DNA of 64,000 bases. Source: Eretmocerus hayati. Lineage: Eukaryota > Arthropoda > Insecta > Hymenoptera > Aphelinidae. Below the pieces are notes generated by a model. The model did not search any database. It had not been told where the DNA came from and was given only the letters and a program-made list of their open reading frames with translations. Shown piece after piece: positions 39,167 through 51,576 of this stretch. The position numbers and the translations under genes are program-made. The stretch spans positions 34,178,714 to 34,242,713 of the forward strand of contig CM056743.1 in assembly GCA_029851415.1 (NCBI GenBank), read 5' to 3'. Each line of letters begins with the position of its first letter. The stretch's first letter is position 1.

Positions 39167-39551
39167 GTTTGTTTAATCAATAATTTCATCTTTGTGCGTT
39201 CGAATTCTTCATTCAAAACAATTTCAACAAAACCACGCGATCTCTACCTATTACCTATGTATCCCACTCGAAAAAAATCCAGGGCTTGACACGAAATGAA
39301 ATTACAGTTCCATATCGGAGGGCTAATATTTACGTAATCATTTTGAAGATACTACCTTATTGTTTCATACTATGTGCATTCAAGATGAATGGAAATCAAT
39401 TCCAAAATCATCACAGAAGTTTGACCCCCCGATACGACGAAATGAAACGAAATTAAAATTGATTTCGTGTCAAACCCTGAAAAAATTTTGGAGTTATGAA
39501 AATATTTTCAACCCGAGTAAAAGTTTCACAAACTGAAATATTTATCTGCAG

Positions 39552-39707
39552 GTGGAGACATGGAAATTGAAGATCTGTTCGATGAATTGGAAGATTTATC
39601 CGATAGTGGACCAGAATTGGACACAATGTCCGTAAGCAGCACACCAAAACCCTCTCTTAGGCCATTTTTCAGTTCGAGTAAATCGCTTCTTGCGCCTCCA
39701 CAGTCTC
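39552..39707 (+). CDS. PACS: PACS exon d: DSGP segment
   Basis: Reads GGDMEIEDLFDELEDLSDSG and then PELDTMSVSSTPKPSLRPFF, corresponding to the SDSGP...STPKPKLRPYF block of the family, and ends SLLAPPQS. The acceptor is TCTGCAG and the donor GTAAGT; phase is 1 at both ends. The open frame past 39708 is intron. Confidence 0.9.
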
Positions 39708-42700
39708 GTAAGTATTACCAGACTTTAATACTACACAACATCGTTGCTTTCATTTATCGTACACATATAAAAAAACAACCCATATACGTGGTTCGAAATC
39801 TGTATTCTTTACTGGTTTATCGCGTCATTTCTCAGATCGTGCAATTTTAGTCCCGCCGACGCGTTTAGATTATCGGGTGACAAACATATGTTATACTCCA
39901 AAGAGATACGGGTATCATACCTGTTCGAATTTGTCCTTATCATAACTGTTCTGAGAAATCCGAAGTTAATTATTTCAATCTAGAATAATCTTTTCAAGAA
40001 TTTAAATATTCCTTCTTCCGTGTCAATTACAAAGTTTGAAATTAAATTCCTAGTATTTTATTAAAGATTGAGGATCGATCATGCTTTGACAACTACTTAG
40101 ATCAAATCAGTTTTTTGGCATACCATTTCGTTTTTTAGAAGAGGAGCATGTTGTCGGAGGTGTTGATTTTGAGTATATTTAATTGTATTTAGTATCAGTC
40201 GAATTAAATTTAATTTGCAATATTTGTTCGATAGTAAAATTGAAAATATCGAATTTCACGTTTGGAGTTGAATTAAATTAATTGTCCTGAAGAATAAATT
40301 GAAGTGAAGACTCCAAGCGAGAATTTCTGTAGATCTACGTGCATCACGTTATCAAAAAGTATTCCTTGTTCTACATGTGATTTGGCTTTTGCTGTATTGC
40401 GTCCGTGTTATATGCATCATCTATATTCATGCAGTTTTATTTTCAGTAGTATTACACTCGTTCCCTCATCATGCTGCGATATTTATTTACAAAAAATTTA
40501 ACGATTCCTCGATTTTCATTTCCCATAGTGGGCATTCGGTGTGTTACATTTGAGATAAAACATCTTTTTGTGGAAAAATTCATCAATTACGAAACGTGGT
40601 ATCCTTTTTATCGATTTGCCGAAAGTCGATGAGAAAGCAATAAATCATCTCAGCATTCATTTCATTTCATATATCATAAACTTATATAAATGACAGTTCA
40701 ATTTCTGTTTAATGAAACTAATTATCACGTTTTAAACCAGTGGCTAATACTTTCAGATCATAAATAATAAATCGACCGTATACTAATTCCAGAATTCATT
40801 AAAATTCATTCTCTCGTCAAGCATTCGATCAAAATATTTCAATTTTGTGTTTGATATTGAGAGGGTTTTTCATTGATTGATAAGTCTATCGTTCGTTATT
40901 ACTATCCAGAATAAATGTGTAAGAATTGAAGCACTCAGGAAACTTCTTCGATATTTTTTCGAGTGTCATCGTGCGAGAAGAAGGACCATGCCCGTGTTCC
41001 AGTATATTTTATTGTTGAAATTGGTGGAATGTAATTTTGGGATGATCTCACGAAGTTATTCTCGAAAAACTTCGTAAGATCATCATTGGTCGAAGAGAAC
41101 ATGAATTTTTTTCAACTTTGCCCATGAGGTTCATGAAGTTGTACACATAATATCGGATCGGTCATTTTTTTCCAAGTAGATCAGAAAAAAATGGATTATC
41201 AACAACTTGTACCTTGCAAACATAATTTTCTGACTTTTCTCTAAAAAATCCAAGTTACGGTTTTAATCTCAAAATTAACGAATAATTTTTTAATATTGAA
41301 TTTTCAAACATATACTAAAGTATATTCGCAGTCTTCGAAAACGGTCGATTTGAGCGATGAATGTTGCAGCAACTGAACTTCATGTAATAAATTTGGAATT
41401 TAGCCATCTCGGAATCAATGTTGGACAAATTCATCCTTAAAATTGCCTGCATCAACTTTCTTATAATTGAAATTGGACGAAATCCAAAATTGAGCTAGCT
41501 CATTGCATTATGTACTTAATCAGTGTATGCGAATTCCATTTCAGAAACTAATTTTCCATTCCATTTAAATCAATGTCAGCGTTAATCATTTTATGAACAT
41601 TAATTGAATTCAGCTTGTCCTTTGTTATGGAAGACTCGTTGGAGAGTTTCGTCGATTGCGAATTTAGTTGGAAAATAGTAGAAATTGCGCGTTCTACTTC
41701 CAACTTGTAATAAGTTTCTCTCGTTGCATCAAGGCATATACTTACTTGAGAATCAAAAGTTTCTGATGTCTTCGTTTGGGAATATCACAAAAGCCTCAAA
41801 AATTGAGACGTTCGTTCAATTGCCGCAATTTTGTGGGTAATTTGGTGAAATTAGCAAATATTTTACTGTGGATGTAGTGATATCTATGTTTGAATTTGTC
41901 GCACATTGACACCGAGCTTGGTGAAAAATTATCAATATTGGCACTAGTGGTGACTCCTTTTATGATGACGAAGATTACGACGCCGTATTGTTCAACAAGC
42001 GTGAGTCAGTCACTTGATTCAAATCGCGAACGAGACGCGCTTCTTATATCTTAGTATATATGTTACACCAGCCGTTTACAACAATAATGGTACAATTTTT
42101 ACCAAAAACAAGATGCTTTCCATCGATGCGAATTTAACCCATTATCTCTTTACACTCAATATAATCAACAATAGTGAATTTCGGTACAAGGGTGGAAAAA
42201 TAGGTTTTACACCCGTATATCTAACTGTGTTTTTCGACAAACTGTGCGAGAAAGTGGAAAATCACTGCGGAAAAGACACTTTTCCGCACAGCGTGTCGAA
42301 ATAGTAGATTTCACGAGATTATAGCTCGCTTCTGAGCGATTGGTTTTCGGCCTGAGCCGCAAGTGAAGGTCGAAATAATCGCTCGCAAGCGGGGAACCTC
42401 ATGAACGAGTTGCGAATACTATTTTTTTTTACAATTTTGTAAGCACCCAAACATCGGAAAATTGCAAAAAATATTTTTTAACGTCTTCCAATAGTCTGTG
42501 ATAGCTCTTTTCGAACATATCAGAAAATTCTGAAAAATTCTCACAAGTCTCCACCGGTGTAAGTAATGAATCAAACAATGGGCCGAGGTGAGGGAAAATA
42601 ATAAGAACAGAAAAATTTCTTAGATTTCAATTCTGCAGTTTTTCGTCCTATTTTTATCAGATTATCATAATCTGAATGTCATTTTTACATTTTTAAGGGC

Positions 42701-43663
42701 CTAGAGCTCGTAGTAGTGAATGAGTTACAAATATTTGCCACACGAGGTTTGTGTACCTTGTACAGCTCATCCCTGGAATCTCAAATCTAAGTGTGAGGTG
42801 GCTTTGTTCCATTTCAAATTCAAGAATGAGATGGTGTTGAAATATCAAGCCTCCCACCAAAAATCTCAAATTCTTGACGGATTTTAGATGTAAAAATCTC
42901 GATTTTAACGGAAATGCTGAAATTTTAACTTTTTTCTCTGTAAATAATCTCATTTCGAATTCTCAGAAAAGATGAGTACAATATATCAGATAACAGGTTA
43001 CGCCAAAGATGATATAGGTGGAAGATTTAGGTCGATAGCTTGAGCACCTGGTGAGAAAATCTGCCAGGTGAGGTAGACCCAATGTGTGCCCTTCGCGTAA
43101 TTTTTTTTGTACATATGTGTACCCTTTTACGGATTGAATGATTCTGAAAAAATTAACTTTTAAGTTATGGTTAGAATTGAATGCATCATATGTTACTTCA
43201 AAATCTTTGAAACAGTTCAAAGATCTGAGATATACATAGGTTGAGGTGTTGAAAAAATTTTAAGCAAAACTTTTTCCAATAATTGATTTATTGATAATCT
43301 GAAATAGCCCGGCTTGATTTAGCCCAGATTAATTACACTTCAAATTATTTTCTCACTGTCTCAAAGTAAAATTTCAAAACGAGCTTAGTTGCAATGGAAA
43401 ATATATAAAACCAACAATTTTATCGATCTGTACTGGTTATACGCACCCTCCATTATCTAGTCAATCTCAACAAAATAATAATCATCAGTCTTTCCGAATA
43501 ATTATTTCTCAGAACCAATAATTATTTCATTCTTGAAAACCCTTATTGTGGTAAACAGCTGGTTTGATAGTGAGCTTTTCTTAGATATCAAAGAAAAGAG
43601 GATTATAATTAAGAGTCTGGTTGGTTGGCTTTTTGCACTGTTGCATGGTTTAATTCTTAATAG
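39708..43663 (+). other. PACS intron between exons d and e, with a dispersed repeat
   Basis: A 4-kb intron (GTAAGT...AATAG). It carries the second copy of the dispersed repeat at 42180-42470. Otherwise AT-rich and unassigned. Confidence 0.55.
42180..42470. repeat. Dispersed repeat, copy 2
   Basis: Matches 5480-5605 and 5890-6010 with the two blocks adjacent: TGTTTTTCGACAAACTG, then GTGTCGAAATAGTA, then TTTTCGGCC, GAGCCGCA and a GGGGAACCTCATGA block. The hairpin insert of the 5-kb copy is absent here. Confidence 0.75.
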
Positions 43664-43801
43664 TAGTAAGCAGCGAGGAGAATGGAGTTGGAAATTCAAC
43701 ATTGGCGGCGGCGGTAGCGTCTAATAGTACGACAACCGCCGCCCCATCAGCCCCTGGACAACCAATCAAGGAAAGATCGCGTGTCGGACATACGACTCCA
43801 G
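43664..43801 (+). CDS. PACS: PACS exon e: low-complexity Ala/Ser/Thr linker
   Basis: Assigned by phase and position. It needs two bases after the acceptor and leaves one at the end (GTACGT donor), which fits both neighbours. It reads SSEENGVGNSTLAAAV and APGQPIKERSRVGHTTP, a disordered linker typical of the middle region. Two acceptors three bases apart (before 43664 or before 43667) would differ by one Val codon. A longer frame ending in a Gly run is out of phase and rejected. The region between exons d and e is 4 kb, so another small exon could have been missed. Confidence 0.72.
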
Positions 43802-46800
43802 GTACGTACATCACGCGACCACATCAGCCAACTTGATCCTTCTATAATGTATACTCACGAATTACGGCTCAAAAATTTGTCTTTGAGGCCCTTGAAAATG
43901 CCTTTGCCTCTATTCTATACTACTTATTCTCTCTTTTGAATTGTATCTTTTTGTATCGTTTGTAGAGATGTAGATATTATCAATGATATATTTTTAGAGC
44001 AAATTCTGTGCACCCGTTTTCCTATTTCATGTATTTTCTTCTGTCTTTTTTCTATTCTGATTCTTTATTGATTGGGTTATTATCTCTGTTTCTTGTTTGG
44101 TATAAGGCAAAAGCGAGAAAAGAGCCATTTGCTTGATAGTTTGTATATGAATATCAATATGTTGGGTCATGATTAGAGATTTCCGTGGTGTTAATCTGAT
44201 CCGAAATTCAGATTTCGTGTAATATTTTGACGATGTACGCTACAAAATAATTCTGCAAGAAATGCCTCGACGATAGGCATTGTAAGCTGTAATGTAATAT
44301 GCTTTGATACTCGAATAACACAAGATTGTGACGAACTCATTAGACGAGAGTAACTTATACATAGTCCGAGAAACTCGAATCGCAAATTTTTCAAAAAAAG
44401 ATCGAACGATAATTTTCACTAAATTATCTCTGCAGTTGCACTCAGCATTGTATCAACTCAATTCAAGAAAACATATATGTTGGCCTTTTATAAGTCATTG
44501 AAATTGTTACTTTTTCGCCTGGGTCTTATAGAAATAGAATTATCTTTCAAACTGTTGAAAATATTGAGATTGAGAGTCAAAATCGAAAGGCGTAGTTTCC
44601 TGAATATCTCGAGTATTTGACATTCAAATTCAGTCGACTCTGAAATAGCACATCAGACAGTAGGACTTTTGTATTTGAAAATTTTTAAATCGTTCTTGTG
44701 CATACAAAATATTTGAAAAATAAATGAGCTGAATTTTTCTGGAATGATAAATTTGATTACAGAGGCAAGTTGAATTCATCTTATAAGAAAGACCAATTTG
44801 CCATACGAATGAAAAATAGTTATTAACTTAAACATCCAAGCGTTGGAATGATTTTATCCAACCAGTATCTATCATTTTTCGCACCTGGTGAATAATTTAC
44901 GTTGGTCTCAACCTATAATGAAGAATGAAATTGATGAAAGCCTGCTTGTTTGTGATGTTTTATAAAAAAAAAAAAAAAAAAAAATAAAAAGACGTGGCAT
45001 CAGCACGTGCTTGGCTGATCGAAATGGCACATGGTGCGAAACTAACTGTTATATCATTGACGTGAAATCACGCATAACATCGACTTCTGAGATCGATGTT
45101 TGGTAAATCGAAAATTGATAAAATTCCAAGACGAATTGAAAATCCTTTATCTCTGAGTTCATGTCAGAGGAATGAGTGATGGTTTGCATTTAGGTAGCAA
45201 AGCTTAATTAACCATCATTATATACAATATTCGATGGGTTTGAAGTTATTGTGAATGAAATGGGGGGGGGGGGTCAAATACCAATTTCAGTCGTCATTTT
45301 AATTGGCTCGTGTTTTTGAGAGCTTAGAAAACATCAAATTGCTTTCACATATTACATCCATCCTCTGGTCAAATTCGGGTTTCTCATGAATCGGGAAGGG
45401 GTATTGCGATGTAACACCAGTGCATGTACGGACATACAAATATGGTACAAAGTGTTTGTTTAAATCTTATCCACCCCTTTGCTATTTCTTCTCTGACTCT
45501 CACATCGCTGCAGATTCTCTCTGTCAACACTCACTAACGTACGTATTCCTCAACCTTTTGAATCATTTCTATCTTTTTGTCGCTAAATAATGCGCTTTCA
45601 TCATTGTGGAATGCTTATACACAGCTTTTTTCATTCACGCTTTGCAAATTTTAAAAAAAACTTATTTACTATGTTAATTGAGTTCGATCTTTGAAGGCGA
45701 ATTTTTTCAACGTCTCATCAAATAACTCTGAAAAAAAAGCATTTTAAAGGGGCTATTTTCATTGAATGTCTCATTAAAAGTGTGATTAGATCTCGAGATG
45801 AAGATCTTCATGATCACTATCAATTTCATCATCGACCTATTCTTAATTGCATGATTTTTTCAGGGAATATCGATCGTCTTCTATCCTGAGGAATCACATC
45901 TTTATCGTGTAGTGTGCACCTTGTACATGCCATCATGCATTCTTGTTATCGTATCGTCTGTGCTTCGTGTCATAACACCAACTTCAACTTTCTAATTTCA
46001 CTTTCTATACTAACGAGTGACAAATTTAAATCTTAAGGTAGATTTTCTCTCTTTGGGAAGAATTTTTCCGCGTACCCGATATATCGAGAAACTTTCATTA
46101 ACTCTTTGTTCAAGCCTCTGATGAAAGATCAAGCTCTTAAAAACTTTGATGATTCTTAAAGTAAGAGGCTTTGTGTATTGACAAGTGCGTCACTCGAACT
46201 TTCAAAACATCTTATTAACTCGATCCATCTTGACTCCACACATAAAATGTTGAGGGAGTGCATAATCAAGAATTGTTGCAAAGTATTTACTGCTCCTTAG
46301 GTAGCTTTTGAATTTTTCTTCTTTTCCCGGGGAAAGTTTGAAGAGGAATAATCAGATTCGGGTTCAGTCCTTTCTATCAAAAAATAACTCAAGCTCTGAG
46401 GCCTTATTCTAAGACGATTTTCCCACGGAGGGGTGGAGGAAAATCTAGCGATTCCCATTTTCGCCTCATTTACATCAAGTGAACAGACTATCTTGTTACT
46501 CTCATTGCTACGTGAATATCATTCAACCACACATAGTGGCTTGTCCTTACAAACCCCCACAAACCTTTCATGATTATACAATTCAAAGGTTGGTGCAGGA
46601 ATCACCTCAACATGAAATTGAGTCATTTTTAGATTACAAACAAAGTGATAGATCAGTGAGCGGAAATGGTGATCATTGCTCTTTCCTCCCGCGCTCGAGG
46701 GAAATAGTGCTGGAAAAATGTTTCCGCACGAGACGCGTATGCAGTTTTATACGTTTGTACGCAGAAACACGCTGTTTCTACGTATGCACGTATAAAAATT

Positions 46801-47060
46801 ATTAGAATAAAGCTCAAAAAATTGTACGAATAGTCAATCATGTTTGAACATTTTTGTTAGACCATTTTTCCAAGACTTTAAGAACAATTCCATTCAGATT
46901 GTGCTCTCGGAAAAATTCTTCTCAAAGAGGGACTCTCCACCCTAAAAAATTTTTAGCAAAAAGTGAAATATGAGCAACATGGGTTGCCCGAGCACTTTTA
47001 GAGAATTGGGAAACAGTTGCAGCGAGGGCTAAACAAATTTGCCATCGGGGGTTGTTTCAG
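43802..47060 (+). other. PACS intron between exons e and f
   Basis: A 3.3-kb intron. It contains a 21-base A run at 44964-44984, a 12-base G run at 45262-45273, and at about 46700-46800 a short block related to the 5-kb dispersed repeat (CACGAGACGCGTATGC and a TACGCAGAAACA hairpin). Confidence 0.55.
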
Positions 47061-47360
47061 AGCGAGGAGTGGACAGAGCAAGCGACGATAGCTCAAGGCG
47101 TAACGACAGTGATTCACATCCTGATAACTGGACGGATCACGAGCTGGTGAACATACGACTTCTGGTCAGCAACAACAACAGTTGAATAATAGCCATGGAA
47201 TGCTAGTGGATCACCACCCAGGCCTCATAGTGAACATAAAGATAAGGATAAGGGTGACGAACGCAAGAGTAAACTTTTTGCAAAGGATCAGGCTAAGAAG
47301 GCTAAAAAACACAGTTTGAGCGTTGAATTGAAGCCTGCTGGTGATGCGATTAACGCCGAG
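47061..47360 (+). CDS. PACS: PACS exon f: linker, two apparent 1-base deletions
   Basis: The acceptor TGTTTCAG and donor GTGAGT are intact. It starts ERGVDRASDDSSRRNDSDS. The frame then shifts near 47144 into GEHTTSGQQQQQLNNSHGM-like sequence, and again near 47222 into a lysine-rich stretch (SEHKDKDKGDERKSKLF, KKHSLSVELKPAGDAINAE). The length is 300. Adding two bases makes it fit phase 1 in and phase 0 out exactly, so both events behave as one-base losses. Assembly error or real mutations cannot be told apart from this sequence alone. Confidence 0.8.
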
Positions 47361-48271
47361 GTGAGTTTTAAAACGATGATCATGATTGTGAATCAATGTG
47401 CCGTGATATGTTGCTCAAAATTCAACATAATGTTACGTTTTTCCCATGACGATGATGCAATGCTTTCATAGAAAAGCGATGAATCCCAAAGTAACAGATT
47501 ATAAGTTCAACCATCAAGTACCTAACATTTAACTTCGTTCCACAGTGTAACGACTGAATAGGGAGAGATAATTTTGCAACTGTAAGAGATGAGACATATT
47601 ATCTTTGCACTTTTTATGACAAATTCCAAAATTATTACTCGTGTCAGATGAATTCCATGGACGATACAAATTTATTTGATTATGATCCTCGCTGTGGGAA
47701 AACATAAGACTATGATAAGATGGTTCGATTAGTGAAAATTAATTTGCTTAGAACTCCATGGCCCTATCCGATATGATCACGTGTTGATATTTTACGAAAA
47801 ATTCTGCGCGAATTCTGTTGCTTCGGGATTGTCCAGAAAAATTCTGAACGTAAAATCCTCTTGTATTAACACCAAAACATATTTCAAGGTCGGAAGCATC
47901 CAAGCTATTTCTCCATTCCGGTAAAATTTTTCACATCGCCAAATCGTGTTGAAGCACGTTTCGTTGAACATCAAAAAATAATTGGAAAAGGGGATTACAT
48001 TTCCTTTTCACAATATCCAGACACGAGAAAATTACAGTATCTCTCAAAAAAGCTACATCCTTTGCTCGTAAACGAGAGAATTTTTTCTCATTTCTTCTCT
48101 AGAAATGTGAGTTTGTCTCCATGTCATGTATACCGAGTAGATATATTGGAAAAAAAACTTCGTATCTGTGAGATTGGAGGATATATACCGATGCAGAAAA
48201 AGAGATATTGGAAAAATAGTAGAGAGAAAAAGGGAGTAATGAGGGACGATTCGTCATTGTTGCATTCACAG

Positions 48272-48478
48272 CCTCGAAAAGCATTGGTGGAACAGCTGGG
48301 CCGAGTTCTACCGGACGATTATTTGCCAGAGTCGATATCGTTGGTCTCGTTGTCGGACCCTGGGGGTGCGGTACTGGCTGCCAGATTGCAAGAACGAAAT
48401 TTACGCGTCCCTTACGACGGCCTCGCCTGCTGATGTGAGGGCGACCTTCTCATGCCTCGTTGCACGGCTACAAAAGTT
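48272..48478 (+). CDS. PACS: PACS exon g: start of C-terminal PACS domain, frameshifted
   Basis: The acceptor is TTCACAG. It reads PRKALVEQLGRVLPDDYLPE, then SLVSLSDPGGAVLAARLQ, matching the vertebrate block PRKTVYDQLN..LPENIILVN. Near 48420 the frame moves by one base (an apparent extra base). After that ASPADVRATFSCLVARLQK matches the family's SPADV..FS..V.R.Q. The donor is GTGAGT at 48479. In the uncorrected frame a stop occurs at 48431-48433. Confidence 0.88.
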
Positions 48479-49189
48479 GTGAGTATCAAGTTTTATTTTT
48501 CGTACATTTTTCTACATTTTTTGAAATTTTCATTGAAATAAAATTGAATTTAATTAAAACGACTAAATTTCGTCCCAGATTTTACTTGATAAAATTTCTT
48601 GAGATAAATTTTCCAATATTGTATGCGAGACATCTCATACTTATATTTTGTGATCATCATTCGATTCAGTCGGCAAAAATATCGAGAACTGTCCTCAGAA
48701 TAATGCAGCACAGAGTAGACCGCAAAAAAACTCTGGAGAAAAATTATTGGTATTGAATGCAATATATTTCACCGTGAGTGGGTCATTTCTCACAAGAAGT
48801 TCGAGGTGATTTGATATAAAGTTCGATGAATGTCACGGACACGTTAAGAATGAAAAGTCGTTCTTGTAAAAAAGACATCAATTTCTTGTTGAAGCAGTTT
48901 CAGTATAGAAAAGTTTGCTTCAAAGTACCTCTTTTAGGACCAATGGCTCGTACAAAATCGCAAAATCATATGCTTTAACGAAATTCTACTAATTGTAAGC
49001 TTGTGACATCAAAATTTTTGTACAGAATACGACAGGCTCGCCAATAAATTTTAGCGTATCTTTATCAACTTTTCTCCATTATCCATTCTTTGCAAATGAA
49101 CTTCATGCCAGATAGTTGGGTAATTTAGTGTAATGTGAATTTTTACAAGACATGCTAAAAGAATCACGACAAAATTTATCTTTGTTTAG

Positions 49190-49534
49190 GCTGCAACACA
49201 TCGGCAAAACCACCAACGCCAATCAGGGTGGTGATAGCTGGCGGAGATGGCTTCGTGAACGCTGTACTTCGACAGTACGTGGAGCTTCTAAGCTTCAGGC
49301 CACCTGACTGGCAAAGTTACCTTCGTTTCCTGGTGGTGCCACTCGGTGTAAATGGTCTGTCGAGGTATCTCTCATCCTTGGATTCGAGATATTCTGTTCT
49401 ATTTGGTCCACCGATGAGATTTTAGGGCCCACTGACAGTTTATCCAACGATAATGCATCCAGGGTGTGCGAATATCTCAGTTCCTGCGCAAATACTTTGT
49501 TGCTGCCTATCGCTGAGGCTATGGTCACTTACAG
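49190..49534 (+). CDS. PACS: PACS exon h: core of C-terminal PACS domain, frameshifted
   Basis: The acceptor is TTGTTTAG. It reads CNTSAKPPTPIRVVIAGGDG, VNAVLRQYVELLSFRPPDW and QSYLRFLVVPLG, matching the family blocks QPPTPVKI..AG, VEQLS.K.PDW and RFLVIPLG. There is an apparent one-base excess at its 5' edge relative to exon g. A one-base loss near 49409 follows, after which DEILGPTDSLSNDNASRV and LLLPIAEAMVTY continue (family: LPIAEAML TYK). With these corrections the outgoing phase (2, donor GTATGT) fits the next exon. Confidence 0.9.
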
Positions 49535-50442
49535 GTATGTTCACTCTTCTGATTATTATTGTTAGATGCTTACCGCTTATCAAAGATCGTTGACAGGCAT
49601 AATAATATATAATAATTCGTGTAATTCGTGAGTCGAATATTTGAAAATCGTAAGACTCTGCACCCGTTGAAGATTTCAATACAAACTTTTTTAGTCAAAT
49701 TTCATTGAATAGTCTGTGCATCAGTTGCCTGAGAAGTTTCATGGTTCAAGTGGGACCATGCAATTTTTCTTATGAACTTTTTTCTATCATGATTTAAAAT
49801 GTGACGATTTCATATTTCGGAGTATGAGCAGCACTTTTCGGACTTTGGTCGTCCTTTTTACGTGAAACAATGATATTGAATTCGTAAATCGGCGTGAGAG
49901 AACATTATCCATTGAGATTCGATTGTGTATAGGTGGCAATGAATTAAATATTGAAATGAATGGAAAATGAATAAGAGACCTGTACATGCAACAAAGTATC
50001 CATATATGTTCGACTTGAAAAATGTCGGAATGTACATGAGCTTACTCTTTGGAAAATTTTTTTACGATGATGATACGATAAATTTACATAATTGTGCCCG
50101 ATGTGCTAATTTCATTTGTGAGATTTGATGATTTCTTGTGCGATCCACGTTTCAAGGGTGAGAAGAAGCTATGAGACCAGGGTCTAACTTGCAGAAATCC
50201 TATAGTCGGCATTCAGACAATGGAGTAGTAATCGCATTGCGTCCACCGTTTTTTCAGCACAAATCATCTAATCGATGCTTTTATTCCATTTTTCCACGAC
50301 TTAGCGAAACTGTCCAAGTATTTGCATATCCAAATCACATAAAGATCGATTTTCTGTTGGTCAATGGGCGTGAGTACTGACAAGGGAAGGACCAGGCTTT
50401 GGATCACCAATCCTTTCCGAAATTTTTGACAGTTTTGTATTA

Positions 50443-51576
50443 CAGTAGAATCCGGTTATAACGAGTCCGGTTATAACGAGAATCCGGTTATAACGAGCAA
50501 ATTTGGAAGATTTGTTGGCCGCCATATAGTGTATGTGCAAACAGGTCCGGCTATAACGATCCGGATATAACGAGAATCCGGTTATAACGAGCAAAAATTC
50601 TATCAAAATTTGGTTTGGCACCGGCTATATCGAGCAAATCGATGTGAACGCCGAACAATTCCGAGTTCGGGAGCTTGAGACTCGATGTAAATAATATGAG
50701 AATCAATGCGAATACACATGCAGTACGATTCTTGTGAGTAAAATGGATAGATCGAATACAAGATAGAGACAATTCATGACGAGTGCGACCTCGTTAACTC
50801 TGAAGCAACATTGAAATCTCTTAGTTACAATTCTTGATTTTCCATCATGTGTATCTGTTCGTTTTTATCTTGCGGTTCTTTGAATTTATGACAAATGCAA
50901 ATTCCTAAATATTGTATGTCCATACCATTAAGGCGATGCGGTCACCGTGCACCGCGGCCATGAACCTTGAAAATACATCTTACATAAAAAGTTAGATGAT
51001 TCGAAGTGTGAAACAAGTTGCCGAATACTTGTTATTGTCCAACTTGTATTCCTCAATCCGCCGCTTGGCCCAAATCACGAGAGAATCGGAGAAAAGTGGG
51101 AATAACTCGGCCGCGGGAACATCCAACCTATGATATACGCACATTTTCATCCCATCTTCCTCCGAATCTCTTGCAATTTGGGCTTAACGACGAGTGCACG
51201 AATCTAAGTTAGATGATAACAAATATTTGTGCACCCATCGTTTAGCCCAAATCGCAACAGAATCGGAAAAAGATGGGAATGATTTTCAGCTTGCATGGCG
51301 ACCGCATCACCTTAATCGGAATAATGCACATCTACGTCATTGGCGCCCTGTCATCGTATTCTGAATGTTAATCATCATTAGTATTCTCGATAAAAGATAC
51401 TTTACGAATTCAAGATTAGTTTTTTTTCAATCATCAGGGGTAGTGATAACGAAATCATGTAAATTTGGGCTGGTGAAATGGAGTCCGGTTATAACGAGGT
51501 CCGGTTATAACGAGGTCCGGTTATAACGAGCATTTTCCTTCGGTCCCTTGGAGCTCGTTATAACCGGATTCTACTG
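50443..51576. mobile_element. Pogo/Tigger-like non-autonomous element, TA duplication
   Basis: The ends CAGTAGAATCCGGTTATAAC and its complement GTTATAACCGGATTCTACTG are flanked by TA at 50441-50442 and 51577-51578. Internal repeats of TCCGGTTATAACGAG occur at both ends (about 50450-50640 and 51483-51530). CAGTAGAA...TTATAACGAG ends with TA duplications are typical of pogo-like members of the Tc1/mariner superfamily. No transposase is seen. It contains the MITE at 50931-51312. Confidence 0.85.
50931..51312. mobile_element. 382-bp MITE (AGGCGATGCGGTCACC ends), copy 2
   Basis: The ends AGGCGATGCGGTCACC and GGCGACCGCATCACCT are flanked by TA at 50929-50930 and 51313-51314. It is the same family as 29082-29465, with scattered substitutions between the two. 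It is the innermost and youngest layer of the nest. Confidence 0.85.

Noticed and set aside
43533..43724. Open frame ending in a Gly run overlapping PACS exon e
   Set aside because: It is out of phase with both neighbouring exons; the exon is read in the frame giving SSEENGVGNSTL.
50450..50640. CRISPR-like direct repeats (TCCGGTTATAACGAG)
   Set aside because: Spacing is irregular, units lie next to transposon ends and are mirrored at the other end; this is subterminal repeat structure of a pogo-like element.
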